A DNA stretch of 64,000 nucleotides from Gonium pectorale (Eukaryota > Chlorophyta > Chlorophyceae > Chlamydomonadales > Volvocaceae). The translations under genes were made by a program, and so were the position numbers. Shown here in pieces: positions 51,926-64,000 of this stretch (positions are counted from its first letter, which is position 1; each line of letters opens with the position of its first letter). The DNA is taken from the NCBI GenBank assembly GCA_001584585.1, contig LSYV01000051.1:661904-725903 (forward strand), written 5' to 3'. The notes under the pieces are model-generated. The model saw only the letters and a list, made by a program, of their open reading frames with translations, searched no databases and was not told where the DNA came from.

Positions 51926-53982
51926 CTGCAACCGGCATGCTCTTTGAGGTGAACAAGGGTCACACACGCAGGAGGACGACATAGCGTCGCACCTCTTCTG
52001 GAGCTGACTTGGTCACCATCTAGGTCAGCAGACTCCATTCACAGCGTTTGCAGCGTGTCTGTGTCCTAAAGGATTACCAAATTCTGCGAGCCAATTTCCA
52101 GCTTTGTATATAATATCAACTTAAAGCTCAAACCATAAAGTTGCATTCAAGAGTGCGCGCCGCGCACTATGGACATGATACCGCGATACCACGTTACGAT
52201 TTCTGGCCCTCTGTTTTGACCTGGAAGTTGTCATATAATGCTTTACAGGCATGCCACAGAAACTCCATCGGTCTCACTGGTGTACGTCGTGCCCAGTGTA
52301 CGGGTTGCCCGCGTTCGTGCCCTGTCGTGCCCCTCGGGCGCACAGCACGAACATGGGCGACATTGAAATGTACACGACCTTAAAAACATAACTAAACTTT
52401 CGTAGCTTAACAACACATCCTCAACCTGAATGGACCCGTGGGCCACGTACAAAGGTGCGAAACTACCAGGGGAACCAACTCCACAATCCACAACGGGCAA
52501 GCTGTCGACAACGGCGACAACCATTAAAGGCAGACATCCCCTCGAGTAGTAGAATTCGATTAGCTAGAGTGGTCGCAACTGCAGTGTATCCTTTTTGCAA
52601 CTGCAGGGACGACAACCAGAGCACAGCTTGGTCCAAAGGCCTTCGGCAATCCAGATTTGCTAGAGCATTAATCATGTGCAGAATGATAAGGCACTTCACA
52701 CAAGACCCTGCAACTCAACAGTCGTTTTTTCAACAGTTTAGCAACAGCAGCGTGCCATCATGTTCCAAGCCGAGTAGAAAGCAAACTGTCAGCGGAACAC
52801 AAGGCGGAACATCACCACAGACCACAACAATACATGCAATACCATTACCTCTACACCCGCGGTTCACACAATTCATTGTCAACCACCCACAAAACCAATC
52901 GAGTCTGTTTTCGCAGCCCAGCAATCTTGAGCCCAGCAATCTTGAAGTGAAGGCGCTGTCACGTCATACTGTGTCCGTCGGGGTATCATGGGCCAACGGC
53001 TCCTATCTTCAGCCCGCACTGTGTTCACGTGTCACAGTCAGTGTGTCGTAGCTTATTATGTTACCAGTTAACCACCCGTCAAGCGTCGGACGGTTGGAGG
53101 TGTGTGAGGGCGGGCCACCCTGGAGCCAAATCACTTTGCGTGCTGTCTTTTAGCTCTCGAAGCCACACTTCGCGAGCGAATAGAAAGGCCCCACTTCTGC
53201 AGCGAAGTGTGTAACGTTTAGATGCGTATGTTGTGATCATCGAGACCCAACACAGAGTCGTTGCTCTCCCATCAAGGCACGCACGCACGGATACGTAGGG
53301 TAGCGTCAGCATTACCGTGTCGCAGCGGTCAGTCCTTGCGCAGTTGCGCTTCTGATTGTCCCGAGCGGAGCCAGCCTGATTCGCGGCCGCCTCAGCCTCC
53401 TGCCGCGCTCGCCCTTGGGGCATCGACTGGGCTCGTCGTCGTGATCTATCGTAACTCGCCTGGAGTTGATGAGCCGGCCAACCTCAGCACCACAGTGCCA
53501 GTGCCAAAGCTAGTGAGCCGAGACTCAACCGCCCACTGTATCGCCCACTGCACGCATCCAGTCGTACGGCCCACCGTATGGCGTGGCAGCGCGGTCAAGG
53601 CGCGAACCACATCCCCAGGAAGCAAGTCAATAGCGCCTTGGCGGGCTGCGTGTACCGGTGGCGGCGGATGCGGTCTTGGATATAATTAGATAAACAGAGG
53701 CGGGCAGAGGGATGATGCATTCGGGCGCCAAGGCAAGATGCCACGCGGGACTTAGCCCAGAAATGCATTTATGCCGCTCCCTGACTGCCCCACGCTTTGC
53801 GGCTGCGCCGCTTGTTGTCTAACGTGGGGCAGTGAGTTCAACTAGACAAAGGTTTGTCAGTCAACGCCATGGGTCCATTACGGCATGCAAACGTCGTGTG
53901 CACACGCACTGTACACCCGGTAGTGCCAACTCTTTGAAACAAGGAATGAAGCCGAATTGGAGGCTGCGAGTAGGAAACGAGC
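51926..53982. other. Region between tandem-family genes A and B
   Basis: About 2 kb that should contain the missing 5' exon and promoter of gene A and the 3' untranslated region of gene B. 52.0-53.2 kb is clearly poorer in GC than its surroundings. No supported coding segment was found, including a 198-codon open frame at 52455-53051. Confidence 0.45.
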
Positions 53983-56231
53983 TCAATGTGCCGCCCACGA
54001 CGGCAGCCGGAGCAGCGCATTCCGCTCTGAAGGCTTGGTGGCGATCAGCCGGCCTAACAGGCGCGGCGGGCTAGCGCCGACAGCTACTGCAGGTTCGCAC
54101 CCTGCCGTAAAAGCTCCGCCCGGGTGTGGCGAGTGCGACAGAGGGCAACTCTCGCAACAATGCACCCCGCCACATCCGCCACTTCCGCTAGTTCGCAAGC
54201 CAGGGCCCTGGATACGCGGCAGCGCGTGCGCCTGCACGGGGCTGGCGCGCCGGCCCGAGCCCACAACGCCGCCTGCCTCCAGGCCATTTTTGTCATTGCT
54301 AGTGGGCGGCGGCGGCGGCTCCAGGGGATTGGAGGGAGGCCGCGCGGCGGACGGAAGCACCAGGCCACCGTTTGGCCGCACGCTGCTAAGGCTACGGTAG
54401 GCCATCGGGGCGTGGTTGCTGCTGCCGGGCCCTCCAACTGCCGACGCCGCCGCTGCCGCGTGGCCGAGCTGGGGGCTGCTGCGGCTGCTGGGGCGGGTGG
54501 GGCTCGCCGCGTGCGGCCCGGTGGTGGCGGCCGCATGCGATGTAGCGCTGGCCTCACAGCAGCTTGCGGCCCCGGCCTCACGCCCGAACGAGACTACCGG
54601 CCGCTGGGAACGAGACGGTGCGCTGTCGGCCCCCAAGGTAGTGGCGGGGACGAGGGAGCCGCTGTGTTGGCGGGCGTGGGTGTGGCTGCGGGCTGCGGCC
54701 GGCTGGGGCGAGGCCACACCCGGGGCTATGCAGCTGAAGCCGTCTTGCGTTGCGGGCCTTGCGGCGACCGAGCCTTGGGCGTCCTCCTCGGGCGGGTGGA
54801 AGAAGCTTCGCGGTGGGATACAGTGGATAGGAGGCAGGGCAGGAAGAGGCAAGGGGGTCAGCAATACCGGTAGTGCGCTTGGAGGATTCGGACAAGGGTA
54901 GGATCGCAAGGAGGCAGGACGCGCGTGACTGCCAGGCGACGTCAAGCACCTCGCCAGAGACAGTGTCAAGTAATTGCTGCCTTGACGGGCAACATCGGCG
55001 AGCAGCCAGCACGCCGCATCCATGCACACCGTCCTCGCCCAGCAGCGCCCGTTGCTTACCTCTTTATCATGGTCAGGACACGACCGCTACGTTCGTGCGC
55101 CGCCCTGTTGCTTCCCATGGCTACATAATCAAATGCTAAGGGCGAGGTCGTGGCGGCGACCTGCGCCACTGGCTCCCCGCCCCGCCACGTGTGAGACCCC
55201 GCCGCCTCGCTGCCGCTGCCGCACAGCACCGGTGGCCACGCAGCCGTGTGGGGCTGGGCGGGAGCCACCCGGGTGGCACCAGCGGCGGTGGGAAGCGTGC
55301 GGCGGGGGTACGTGAACGACGGCAGACGGCCCACAAAGTCGAGCGGTTCAGAACGTGCGATTCGGGAGGTGGAAGCGCCTATGCCGATGCCGGAGCTGCC
55401 GAATCTGGTGCTGCTGAAAGCGACGTTGAGCGCAGCATTGGTGCCGGTGGAACCGGTTGGGCCCCGGGGATCGCCGTCGCCGGGCTCCGCTGAGGCCCTG
55501 CGCCGCATGCTGCCCGCCATGGCGCCCCTCCGCCCCTCCGTCCAGGACTTGTTCAGCACGGGGCCGCCACCGCTGACGTCACGGGAGCAGCTCGTGAAAG
55601 AGCGGGCGCGCTGCGCCGCGGCCCCGGCCCCGGCGACGGTCCTGGCAGCGGTGTCGTTGTCGGCGCTGGCCGGCGCCAGGTGCATGTCTGCGTCGTCGGC
55701 GAACAGGGAGGTGCCGTCCAGCGTGATGACAGAGGAGCGGCGCTTGCTCGCCATGGAGGGGCGGACCGTGAGGGGCGACAGCGCCCGTCCGTCCTGCGTG
55801 CGTTGTGGACAGGGGCGGGCGGCCAAGGAGGGCGGGCGGGTGGGCGCTGGTAAGGGAGGCACCGGATCAATTGGATAACGGCGCCGTCTTGAGCAGGGCG
55901 GGCAAAGATGCAACTACAGGGGTTTCCAGGGGCGGACGGCCTCACGCCCGAGACTCACGACGGCAAGTGGCACGCGGCCGCACGCGTACCTCGCCCCGGG
56001 GCTGCTTGGCGTCATCGTCCTCGAGCGGCTGCACGACCGCAAAATGCGTCGTGACGATGGTTTCGGAGCCAGAGGTGCAGCAGGGCTGGGCGAAGCTCCG
56101 CGAGGCGAGGAGCAGGGCCTCCAGCTCCGCCATGAGCGTGTCGGTCCTGCTGGCGTCGTCATGCAGGCCCTGCAGAAGTGCCTGGGTCTCCTTGATGAGC
56201 AGGCTCGACCGCCTGCTTCTTATGCATATCT
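53983..56231 (-). CDS. Tandem-family gene B, unrecognised protein with KRRSSV motif (5' exon not found)
   Basis: Minus-strand exons are 55990-56231, 55060-55793 and 53983-54805, about 599 residues from the first visible exon. It begins RSRRSSLLIKET and a helical block (LMAELEALLLASRS), followed by TTHFAVVQPLEDDD. The middle exon has KRRSSVITLDGTSLFADD, NKSWTEGRRG and an end reading VLTMIKR. The last exon starts FFHPPEEDAQ and is Ala/Ser/Pro-rich, ending LLRLPSWAAH. Exon phases (1, 0, 2) equal those of genes A and C. No catalytic domain, signal peptide or membrane segment is visible. The composition suggests a disordered, phosphorylated protein. Function unknown. Confidence 0.65.
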
Positions 56232-58895
56232 CTAGTGGGGCCGAGTCTGCGCGGGTGTCCGATCATGTGCGCATTGGGGCAGTACCAGTTAGGTTTGGCA
56301 AACGCTAACATAACGCTGCAATTGGACACCACATCAACTCTATCACTCAAGGAGAACTTGGATGCAGCTTGTGGCGGCGGCCATGTCTGCACCATGATAC
56401 CGGTATGACATTTTCGATAGCGGGGCAGCACCCGCACCCGTGCCCACCTGAGCTGACCAAGGACACAATAGTTGCAGCCATCAATGTCGCCTTAGTTCGC
56501 GTACGCTGTTGATATGTTCTGTGAAATCAGTTATTTGCGGCAGAGTACAATGTTAGGGTATAGGTGAGGGGACTGTATGCATGTCGACAATGTGGCCTGG
56601 GCGCCCCTTCTGTACATCGACGCGACGGTTACTTAGTACTGCCTGCTGCGTAATGTACTGCTACGCTTCTGACGGCAGGACGCTCCACGCCTCTTCTGTG
56701 GTTTCGTCATCTATCTGGACGATACAGCACAGGAGAGACCAATATCTGAACGCAGGGCAGCGGTTGTATGGCCGTCGGGGTCTTAGTCATGCGCGAACTC
56801 TGAATCGTAACCCTATGGCAGAACGCACTTGCAGCTCCTCAAATACCATTTTCAAGCTGCACCCTTGTACACCATATTGAAGCCTGAATGTGGCATCCTG
56901 GATGCTGTGCCGAAGGACCGGGATGGGGGAGGCGGCTGCTCGGCGGCTAGGCCCGACACGTGTGTCCGTCTGGGTAGCCAAAACCCGAACAGATGAGCTT
57001 GGGCGGACTCGTTATGCGAAGTGCGCTGCGCAGCAACAAGACACACACAAGGGAGGGATTCGGCCTCACTGGCGCTTGCTGGTTACGCAAAGTGTGCATG
57101 CCTGTCAGTCGCGTGAGTTGCATGAAGCAGCGACCTAAGCGGCCACACCTAAAACCTGGTGCACCAGGGGTGCGACGAATGCCGCTGATGAGGCACGCAA
57201 CCCTAAGCCGCTGAGGCACCGGACGCGTCCCCACAAGCGCTGCACGCGTCCTGTGCATGAACGGACAATGAGTCAATGACATACCAATACCGGAAATGTG
57301 CAACTTGAGCGCATGCCGATTGCTCCGACCGTTAGTCATGGCTGGAAATCCAATCTGTCCGATCCTACAACTTATTATACGCTTTCTATGTTCATGGCTT
57401 TTCCACGAACCCACGAGCGTGCATGGATATCAGGCAGGTGGTCAAAATGCATGGTCCAACGAAGCAGCCGTCTTTGCTTGCTTCACGCCTGCTTCGAGCT
57501 GCTTCCTTACCCAGACAACCGTAAATGTCACGTCGCAGATGTTGAGCGTCAATACGAACAATAGCTTTGGGTTTAGGTTCAATATGTCAGTGTAGACGTC
57601 CGTCAGCAGTTGCGCAGAGAAACACACCCTTCGTCAGGCGGCTTGCCCACTGCAAGGCCAGAAAGCTCGACCATGCCAGCCACTGCCAACCTCCGTCATA
57701 ACACGCGCTTATGCGCACTCGGACCTTCTTCGCGCATGCACCACTCCGCACCTCTGGCGCCTCTCCCACGGCCAAACAATGCAGCATCTCCAGCGCCCCG
57801 GGGCGTTCGGACCTGGCGCCAACGACGAAGCAGAGACCGCCTCAACCTTGCCTTTTCACATGCGTGTTGAGCAGTCCTGTAACGTCTGTATTAATCGCAT
57901 CTGGGTCTTGAATATATACGAGAGGGCGGAAGCCCATCCGAGCCGCACGGTCGGGCTCGTTTCCTGTTCGCCAATATATAGTGATATCGCAATAAGCATC
58001 GGTTCCAGGCATACATCCCTGGCAGGTGCCACCCGGGGTGTGTCTCAGCACGCCATTCGCACGTAATACCAATACATCAGCAGAGCAGGACCCGAAGCCA
58101 GGGCAACGAAGGCCTGACGGGGCCCCTGCCCCACGATGCTCAACGCACGGAACGGGCGGACCGTTTGGATGTGATTTGGGATTCACGGTACGTGCCATGG
58201 ACAAAGGTATACGGACACAGGGGTCAGCGCATCGAAGTACCACTTCCACTGTAGTATGCAGCAGCAAATACCGCCTCGGCGCGTTTAGGATCGCTTTCAT
58301 ATATAACGTGGTCTGTTTCAAAGAGGGAGCATTTCAGCCGCCACATTCAGTGCACCGCCAACCGAACCGGGTGTGCACAAAGCAGCGATGCAACGACCCA
58401 ACTCGAGCGTAATAACGAGAGCAGGATGTCTTTCGCGTGTTACGTATGCGTGAGGGAGTGCGTAAAAAGGATCTAAAATGCAGCGAGCAAAGGCATGTTA
58501 GCCGGCAGCCCGTGGACCCTCATTCGTAACGCCGTGTGTAGGTAGGTAGGTCAACGTGAACATATTGCGCAAAGAGCAACATGATCAATGAGTAAATGCT
58601 AGCACGCTACATTCAAAGATTCTTGCCCACCATGCCGAAAATAAACAACGCCCGCGTCCGGACATGAACACGGGGCGCCAGCAGCCCCATCTTAAGCCAA
58701 CTGTCCCTAGCTTAGCACCCCGTCACCAGGAACGTAGCTAGCGTGTACTGCAGCCTCGAAGCACAGTAGGCGCTGCCGAAAATAAACAGACGGTCTGCAC
58801 CCAAGGGTCCGTACCCCAGTGTCGGGGTCCTGTAACGATGAATTATTATTATCAACGCCGCCAGCCGGACCCGCACACCCGCGCTCTGTGCCCCG
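56232..58895. other. Region between tandem-family genes B and C
   Basis: About 2.7 kb, lower in GC, expected to hold the 5' exon of gene B and the 3' untranslated region of gene C. No coding sequence is supported. It includes a diverged 40-base repeat. Confidence 0.45.
58483..58522 (+). repeat. Diverged 40-base repeat R2, copy 2
   Basis: About 80% identical to 26745-26784 in the same orientation, and 32 kb away from it. Confidence 0.4.
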
Positions 58896-61242
58896 CTATA
58901 TGATCTGCGGCAGGGTGCAGGCGGTGGCGCGTTGACCGGCGGGGCCCTTCACGGGCCGGCCCTCTGCCACCAGCAGCGACGGAGGCCCCGCGTGAGCCTC
59001 GGAGACACCCGCCGCGCCAGTCGGCGGCGGCGCGCCACCCGCCAGGGAGCCGGCGGCGCTGAGACTGCACACCGCAGCCGCAGTCCCGCCCTTCGCAAAG
59101 GCAATGCCACCCGGGGCGCCCGCCCCGTTGGGGCCCCCGGCAGCGGGCGCCGAGACGGCTGAGTTAAAGGTACCGCTGGCGCGATGCTGCAGCGCCTGCG
59201 TGCGGGAGGCCCCGGTGGACGTCACATTGCTGAAGCGCCTAGCCACAGTGAAGCTGTCGCTGGTGGCCCGCCGCTGCAGCTCGCGCAGCAGCCCGTCGGG
59301 GTCGCCAACCAGGCCGCTGGAGTTGGAGCTGATGAGGGGGTGGATGGCCGCAGTGCCGGGGCCACTGTGGGCTGCTTGGAGACTGCGGACCGTCGCGCCG
59401 CTGCTGCCGCTGGGTGACAGGGGCTGGCCGCTGGAGCTCGCGGGCTGGCCAAAGCCAGTCAGCGTCTGCGGCGCGCTCCTTGCGACTTGGTCGTACTTGA
59501 AGATGCTGCGGCGGCACACAATTCGCAGGGGAGAACAGTGAGACTATGGCTTGGCACGAGGCCAGGGCGTTCGGCAACCGGGGGACAGGCGCGTCCCTCG
59601 CGTCTAAGCTTACGAGCAATGGGTGTTGGGGGGTCAAGCGGGGAGCACTTTTGAGTAGGCAATGCCCCCCCGTCATGTGTGGGGGGGTACTCAGTGCCAA
59701 CATTGATGGCTTACCCCTGCAGGGCCTTCATGAACCGCCCGCCGCGCGCGCCGCTGGGCGCGGGGGACGCGCACCGCTGCCTCTCAGAGGCGTCAGAGCC
59801 CCCGCTGGGACTGAACACGTCCAGCGTGGGGTGCGCAGCGTCAGGGGCGGGCCCTGCAGCCTCCGCAGCCGGGCCGTCCTCCAGCAAACTCGATTGCAGG
59901 TGCGTCTGGAACACCGACGGCGGCAGGCCGGACGGCGTGCGCGGCAGGCCGCTCGTCAAGGGCGCGTTGCTGGGCGTCCGGGGCCCGCGCGTGTATGAGT
60001 GGGAGCGGCCCACGAGCTCCGGCTCGTCCGGTAATGTCGACGACGGGAAGCGGCCTAGGATGCCATTGTGCACGAGGGCGGACGCCGGGCTGCTATAGCT
60101 GTAGCCGCTGACCTGCACCAACGGGGCCGGCCCGTTGGACTCCATGTGGACACTGCGACGCTGGATTGAGCCATGGCTCATGTTGGAGTTGGGGCGGCCC
60201 TCGGTCCAGGAACGCCCCGGCACGGGGCCCCGGCTGCCGCCGCCACGCGAGAGTGACATACGTGCGATGGACATCAACCCGTAGTCGCTGCCGCTCGGGA
60301 GGTTCTGGCGCTGGCCCGAGGCGCCTGCCGCCAAGCCCTGGCCACCGAAGAGCGAAGTGCCGTCAAAGGTGATGACCGAGGAGCGGCGCCTGGTAGAGGC
60401 GGTGCTCGGGGTCGCTGGAGGCGCCGCTTGGGGAGAAGCCTGCGGGGGGGCCGGACAGTAAGCACGGGTGGACACGTCACTCACGGCAGAGGGGCTGTGC
60501 CGGGGTGTTTCAGGCTTGTACTTGCGCAGCACGAGTGCAAACGGCTGCAGTCGCGTTGCAACGCGCCGGCGGCTGGTTAAAGGGTTGCAGCAGCGTTACG
60601 GTAGGGCGGGGCCGGACGCAGCCCGACCCGGGGGCTCAGAGCTTTGGCCTCGGGCTCCGTAGCACGTAGCATGGTTCCTCCCGCACATACGGTTGGGCGT
60701 GGAGCAGGGCGCTCGGGCGGGACCGCTGTGTTGCCCACGGACAGCTACCCGAGCATCCCACGTACAGCTGCCCGAGCGTCCCAAATGCCGGCCGGACAGC
60801 GCTGCCACACGTCACCACAGCGGAGCGTACGAGTGCGAAGCGCCCGCGCCCGTGCCGCGGACATGATTTGGCGAGCCCACGGGGTCTCTCACCTCTTCCT
60901 CCTGCGCAACGTCACCGCCGTACTCGTCATCGATGCTGCCGTCGCCCCCATCGTCCTCGTCAGACAATTCCACCTGGAGAGGCTGTACGGCTGTGAAGTG
61001 CTCGGTCGCAATGGTGGCGACAACTCCCAGCGGCTCGTCGCAGCTGGCGCGGGTCTCGGACGGCGCTTGAGACCCTCGCTGGGAGTGGGAGGCTGCGGAG
61101 AGGAGCAGCAGCTCCAGCTCGGCGATGAGGGCATCGCTTCGCTGAGCATCTGCGTGAAGGCCGTCCAGCAGCTGCTCGGTTTGTTGGATGACGTAGCTGG
61201 CCCGTCGAGCCTTGCTTATCACAGGCGGGTCCCCAGGAGACC
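58896..61242 (-). CDS. Tandem-family gene C, unrecognised protein with RRRSSV motif (5' exon not found)
   Basis: Minus-strand exons are 60893-61242, 59715-60439 and 58896-59505, about 561 residues from the first visible exon. It begins GSPGDPPVISKARRASYVI with a helical block (DAQRSDALIAELELLLL), then TEHFTAVQPLQ and an acidic run. The middle exon shows TRRRSSVITFDGTSLFGGQG, GRSWTEGRPN and ends GGRFMKALQG. The last exon starts IFKYDQVARS, has RELQRRATSDSFTVARRFS, and ends LPQII. This copy and gene B keep the HFxAVQPL and SWTEGR blocks, which gene A has lost. An Arg-x-Ser motif precedes the helical block in all three. No known domain recognised. Confidence 0.65.
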
Positions 61243-64000
61243 CTGCAGAGCGGAAGCCGGCGAAAGCTTATGTCATGCATACTTGGGGACACCCGGCACC
61301 CTGTGCCAAATTTGACGCCAGGTTGCTGGTAAATGTCTGGTTAGCTTGGGATAGAGGGATGCTCGCAGCCGGTATTGGACCGGGCGACCGGGCGACCGGC
61401 CAAGACGGCCCGCACTTCGGGCTCATGTATGGAACATGAGTACCAGTGAAATATGCAGCAATCGAAAGGGCCCAAAAGCACGTCTCGTCAAGCAGTCTGG
61501 GAGTACTATCCAGAGCGGAACGCAGCAGAGTATGGCTCGCTCGCCCTTGCGGTCTTCTGGTATAAGTGATTACCTGTTCCATCGTTGAGCAGAGAAGGTG
61601 CTGCCATCCTCGACTGCGAGTCATCCATGGCGCAGGGAACGTGCCTTGCGGCTTTGAGCGCGGACTGCGTGTAATTGATGTTCTTCTCTTAATAATAATG
61701 AGTGCAGCAGCTTATGCACGCACGTTATCTCATGCGGATCACAGCGTCATTCACGGTCATTCGGCTCCGTAAATCGCATTAAGGATTTGAAGCACAATTA
61801 TACCTGTCACCGTATCATAGCGTAAACAGTCTAACTACGGAAACCGTCGTACTGCTGCGAGTTAGGGGGGTTCATAAGCGTTTCAGGGCCGACACCACGC
61901 CGACACATGCAATACATTATCGTAAATTGCTGCTTCTCCCTCTCCTTCCTCTCCTTTTTTTTGACCCGGGCTGCACGGATGTCAGAAACATCTGTCAGAC
62001 CCCCCGGCCGGCCGACCCCCGGCCGGCCCCCCGGCCGAGGCAACCGCCCAAGGCCCCGGCTAGCGCATTACCCCTCAAACTTAAAGTGCTTTACAGAGTA
62101 GCTGATTCTAGGCAAGAACTCATGAATGCCGCTAGGCAGCCCGCGTACCCTCGCCCACCAGAGCGAAACAGCCACGGCTGAAAGCTCCGATTACATGAAA
62201 CAACGTATCATGTTGAAACCTAACGTTTCATGATAGAAACCATGTGTCCTCGAGGAATGCAGCCCCCCTGCCAGAGAGCTTACTTCGCAAGGGGCCAGGG
62301 GTACCGGGCGTCGGCCTGACCGAGACCTTGTTATAATACAGAAATAATATGTATGCCTTTCAACTACAACAACTACAACAAGTAACTAGATCGCTTCTGC
62401 CGGGGGCCTTGGGTCGTACGGCCGGGGGGCCGGCCATGGCCGGCCGGCGGCCGTGGGGTCCGGGGGGGAACTATTCCGGGTCCCACAGACTGGACATTGC
62501 TTGAATGCCTGGCCTGACGATGCGCTGTTGCTCGCCAGCTAGGGCCCGTGTCTGACGCCCGGCAGAGCCGCGCCGAGCTCTAGCGGTCTAGGGAAGGAGA
62601 CCGGGCCCCTCCTGCGGGCGCAGGACAAGCAACTCTTTGGCAAGCGGTCCATATGGCAATTATATACGGCGAAGTGAGCTCCGCATCCACGTCCGCATCC
62701 TACAACTTGGGGAGTAGGTTCACTACACCCGGCGGCACGGACGCAAGTTCTCTGGACGCTCACCCCCCCATAGCACAGTCAGCTCGCTTCACCTGCGCTA
62801 GTCACCAACTCTCCATTATTACGACCCCAGATCACCCGGAACGGCAGACACAGCTTGCCACATCCGCTACCGCCAATGCACGGACGGACCCGTTGGCACT
62901 GGGCCGCGACAATGTATCGTACGATAGTACGTGCCACGGTGCGGCTGATATGGCTTGGCGAGTGCATAGGCACACAAGCCGACAGAGATGCAACTATAGG
63001 AAAGCACAGCGACATGTTCCGAACAGGTGGGTAGGATTACTACGAACTGCGTATTACAAAGCTGATGGCCAAGGCCCGGTAAACAAGACGGCCACGACTC
63101 AGGGACGCTGATGACAACCAGATAGGTGCACAAAGCTCAGGACAAGCCGAGAACGACAACCGAAGGTGCCGCTGCAATCTTTCGACGATGGCTGCAAGTT
63201 CATCGGAGGCCTCCTTGCCTTGCCTTGCCTCTTTGCAGATTTCTCGTTTTTTTCCTTAGCCTATCGGCTAATCGACCAGCAGATCAACAGTCGCACAGCC
63301 AACTAATGCAGTGAACGCCCGGACCTGCGGTACTGCGAAAAAAGAGAAATCTGCAGAGAAAGAGGGAGCCCGCCTCTACGGTCATACACGCCCGAAGGCG
63401 CGACGTTTCCAATAGGGCGGGCGGGTACAGAGCAAGACATGTGACGTTCGCGGTACTGCGCAGATCCGCGGCTCAACACCGAGAGCCAACCGTAAGGCCT
63501 TCACACCACGACAGATACCACGAGCGCAGCTCTCATCAGCACGCTAGTTCAGCAAGAGACAACTCCAAGATACATCCAATGCGACTACAGACACAGCAGA
63601 TACTAACGCAGACATGACACGTGGCAACTGCCAACTGACACGGCGTGCCTAACCCAGGGTACCCCGAGCACTAACGGAACCCAAGGAACGTACTACATCA
63701 GGGAAACCTATTCCGGTACCTCCTGACAAATGGTGGAATGCTTCGGCATTCTAGGGTCATGGCTCATGGGTGCACCTGGCCACTGCGCACATACGGGCAC
63801 GTACGCTCGGATACACAGGCCATCAATAACCCCTGGACCCAGGGAGGGCGTACACTGCTCGCCAGCCACCATGCACTGGCCGCCAATCTCTGTCAACACA
63901 CGTCCACGCATTGATTGGCAATGCACTCGTCTCCTGCGCACGGATGTCAACCCTCAAACGCGGTAATGATGCCCGTGGATGCCCTTGGCCGTAATTCCCG
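61243..64000. other. Terminal intergenic region
   Basis: Should contain the 5' exon of gene C near its start. Beyond that I see GGCCGG-rich blocks at 62007-62040 and 62417-62455, a hairpin-like pair CATGAAAC / GTTTCATG at 62194-62235, and a repeat copy with target duplication at 63.3 kb. No supported coding sequence. Confidence 0.45.
63327..63460 (+). mobile_element. Dispersed repeat R1, copy 3, with flanking target duplication
   Basis: The 113-base element 63338-63450 matches the copies at 21282 and 22551. The sequence GCGGTACTGCG stands on both sides (63327-63337 and 63450-63460, sharing one base with the element), which looks like a 10-11-base target-site duplication. The element begins with six A, so it ends in six T on the other strand. 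This fits a small retroposon or a short non-autonomous DNA element; no tRNA-like promoter boxes were recognised. Confidence 0.6.

Noticed and set aside
51993..52019. Nine-codon start exon for tandem gene A (MVTKSAPEE)
   Set aside because: It ends in phase 0 at a GT donor, while the next exon needs phase 1. The only phase-compatible junction would leave an intron of about 50 bases with a poor acceptor.
52455..53051. 198-codon open frame on the plus strand
   Set aside because: It lies in lower-GC intergenic DNA, has no recognisable domain, includes a tandem duplication (AGCCCAGCAATCTTG twice), and the composition is not like the genes around it.
62417..62455. GGCCGG-rich palindromic block
   Set aside because: Low-complexity GC stretch. 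No flanking duplications or element ends were found.

Overview
This window is nuclear DNA from a green alga, most likely a volvocine or other chlamydomonadalean species. The genes are GC-rich and cut into many short exons by GT-AG introns, with a few GC-AG introns. The intergenic DNA is noticeably poorer in GC. TGTAA poly(A)-type signals follow some stop codons. Two secreted proteins carry Ser-Pro or Pro-rich linkers of the kind found in algal hydroxyproline-rich wall proteins. The sugar-phosphate synthase is of the plant class II type. The species cannot be named from the sequence alone. Exon boundaries below were built by hand from splice signals, reading frame and family conservation.

Layout. 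59-6490 (+) is the 3' part of a class II trehalose-6-phosphate synthase/phosphatase gene. 7823-9020 (-) is a short mTERF-like gene, convergent with it. 9837-15570 (+) is a complete phosphoglucomutase gene. 17190-19189 (+) is a three-repeat PUR-alpha type nucleic-acid-binding protein. 19190-28971 is mostly intergenic, with dispersed repeats, a possible small secreted protein and a CAP/SCP-domain secreted protein (23510-25896, -). 28972-33081 (+) is a WDR13-type WD40 protein. 34238-36900 (-) is a second CAP/SCP protein whose intron holds a GT microsatellite and an assembly gap. 38262-42990 (-) encodes a PAT1-like mRNA-decay scaffold. It is divergent from an inositol monophosphatase gene (43292-45748, +), with only 301 bases between the start codons.

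48.7-61.2 kb is the most unusual part. Three related genes stand in tandem on the minus strand. I recognise no known family for them. Each has a short N-terminal helical block, an Arg-Arg-x-Ser motif followed by a Phe/Leu-Asp-Gly triplet, long low-complexity stretches and a basic exon end, with exon phases shared among the three. This is the best candidate for an undescribed gene family in the window.

Functional links. The trehalose-phosphate gene, phosphoglucomutase and inositol monophosphatase all act on hexose or inositol phosphates. The first two lie close together. I see no sequence evidence for co-regulation beyond position. The two CAP genes are paralogs separated by the WDR13 gene. 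No rRNA, tRNA or CRISPR was found. Two runs of N (34810-35208 and 48979-49564) hide sequence, the second inside a coding exon.
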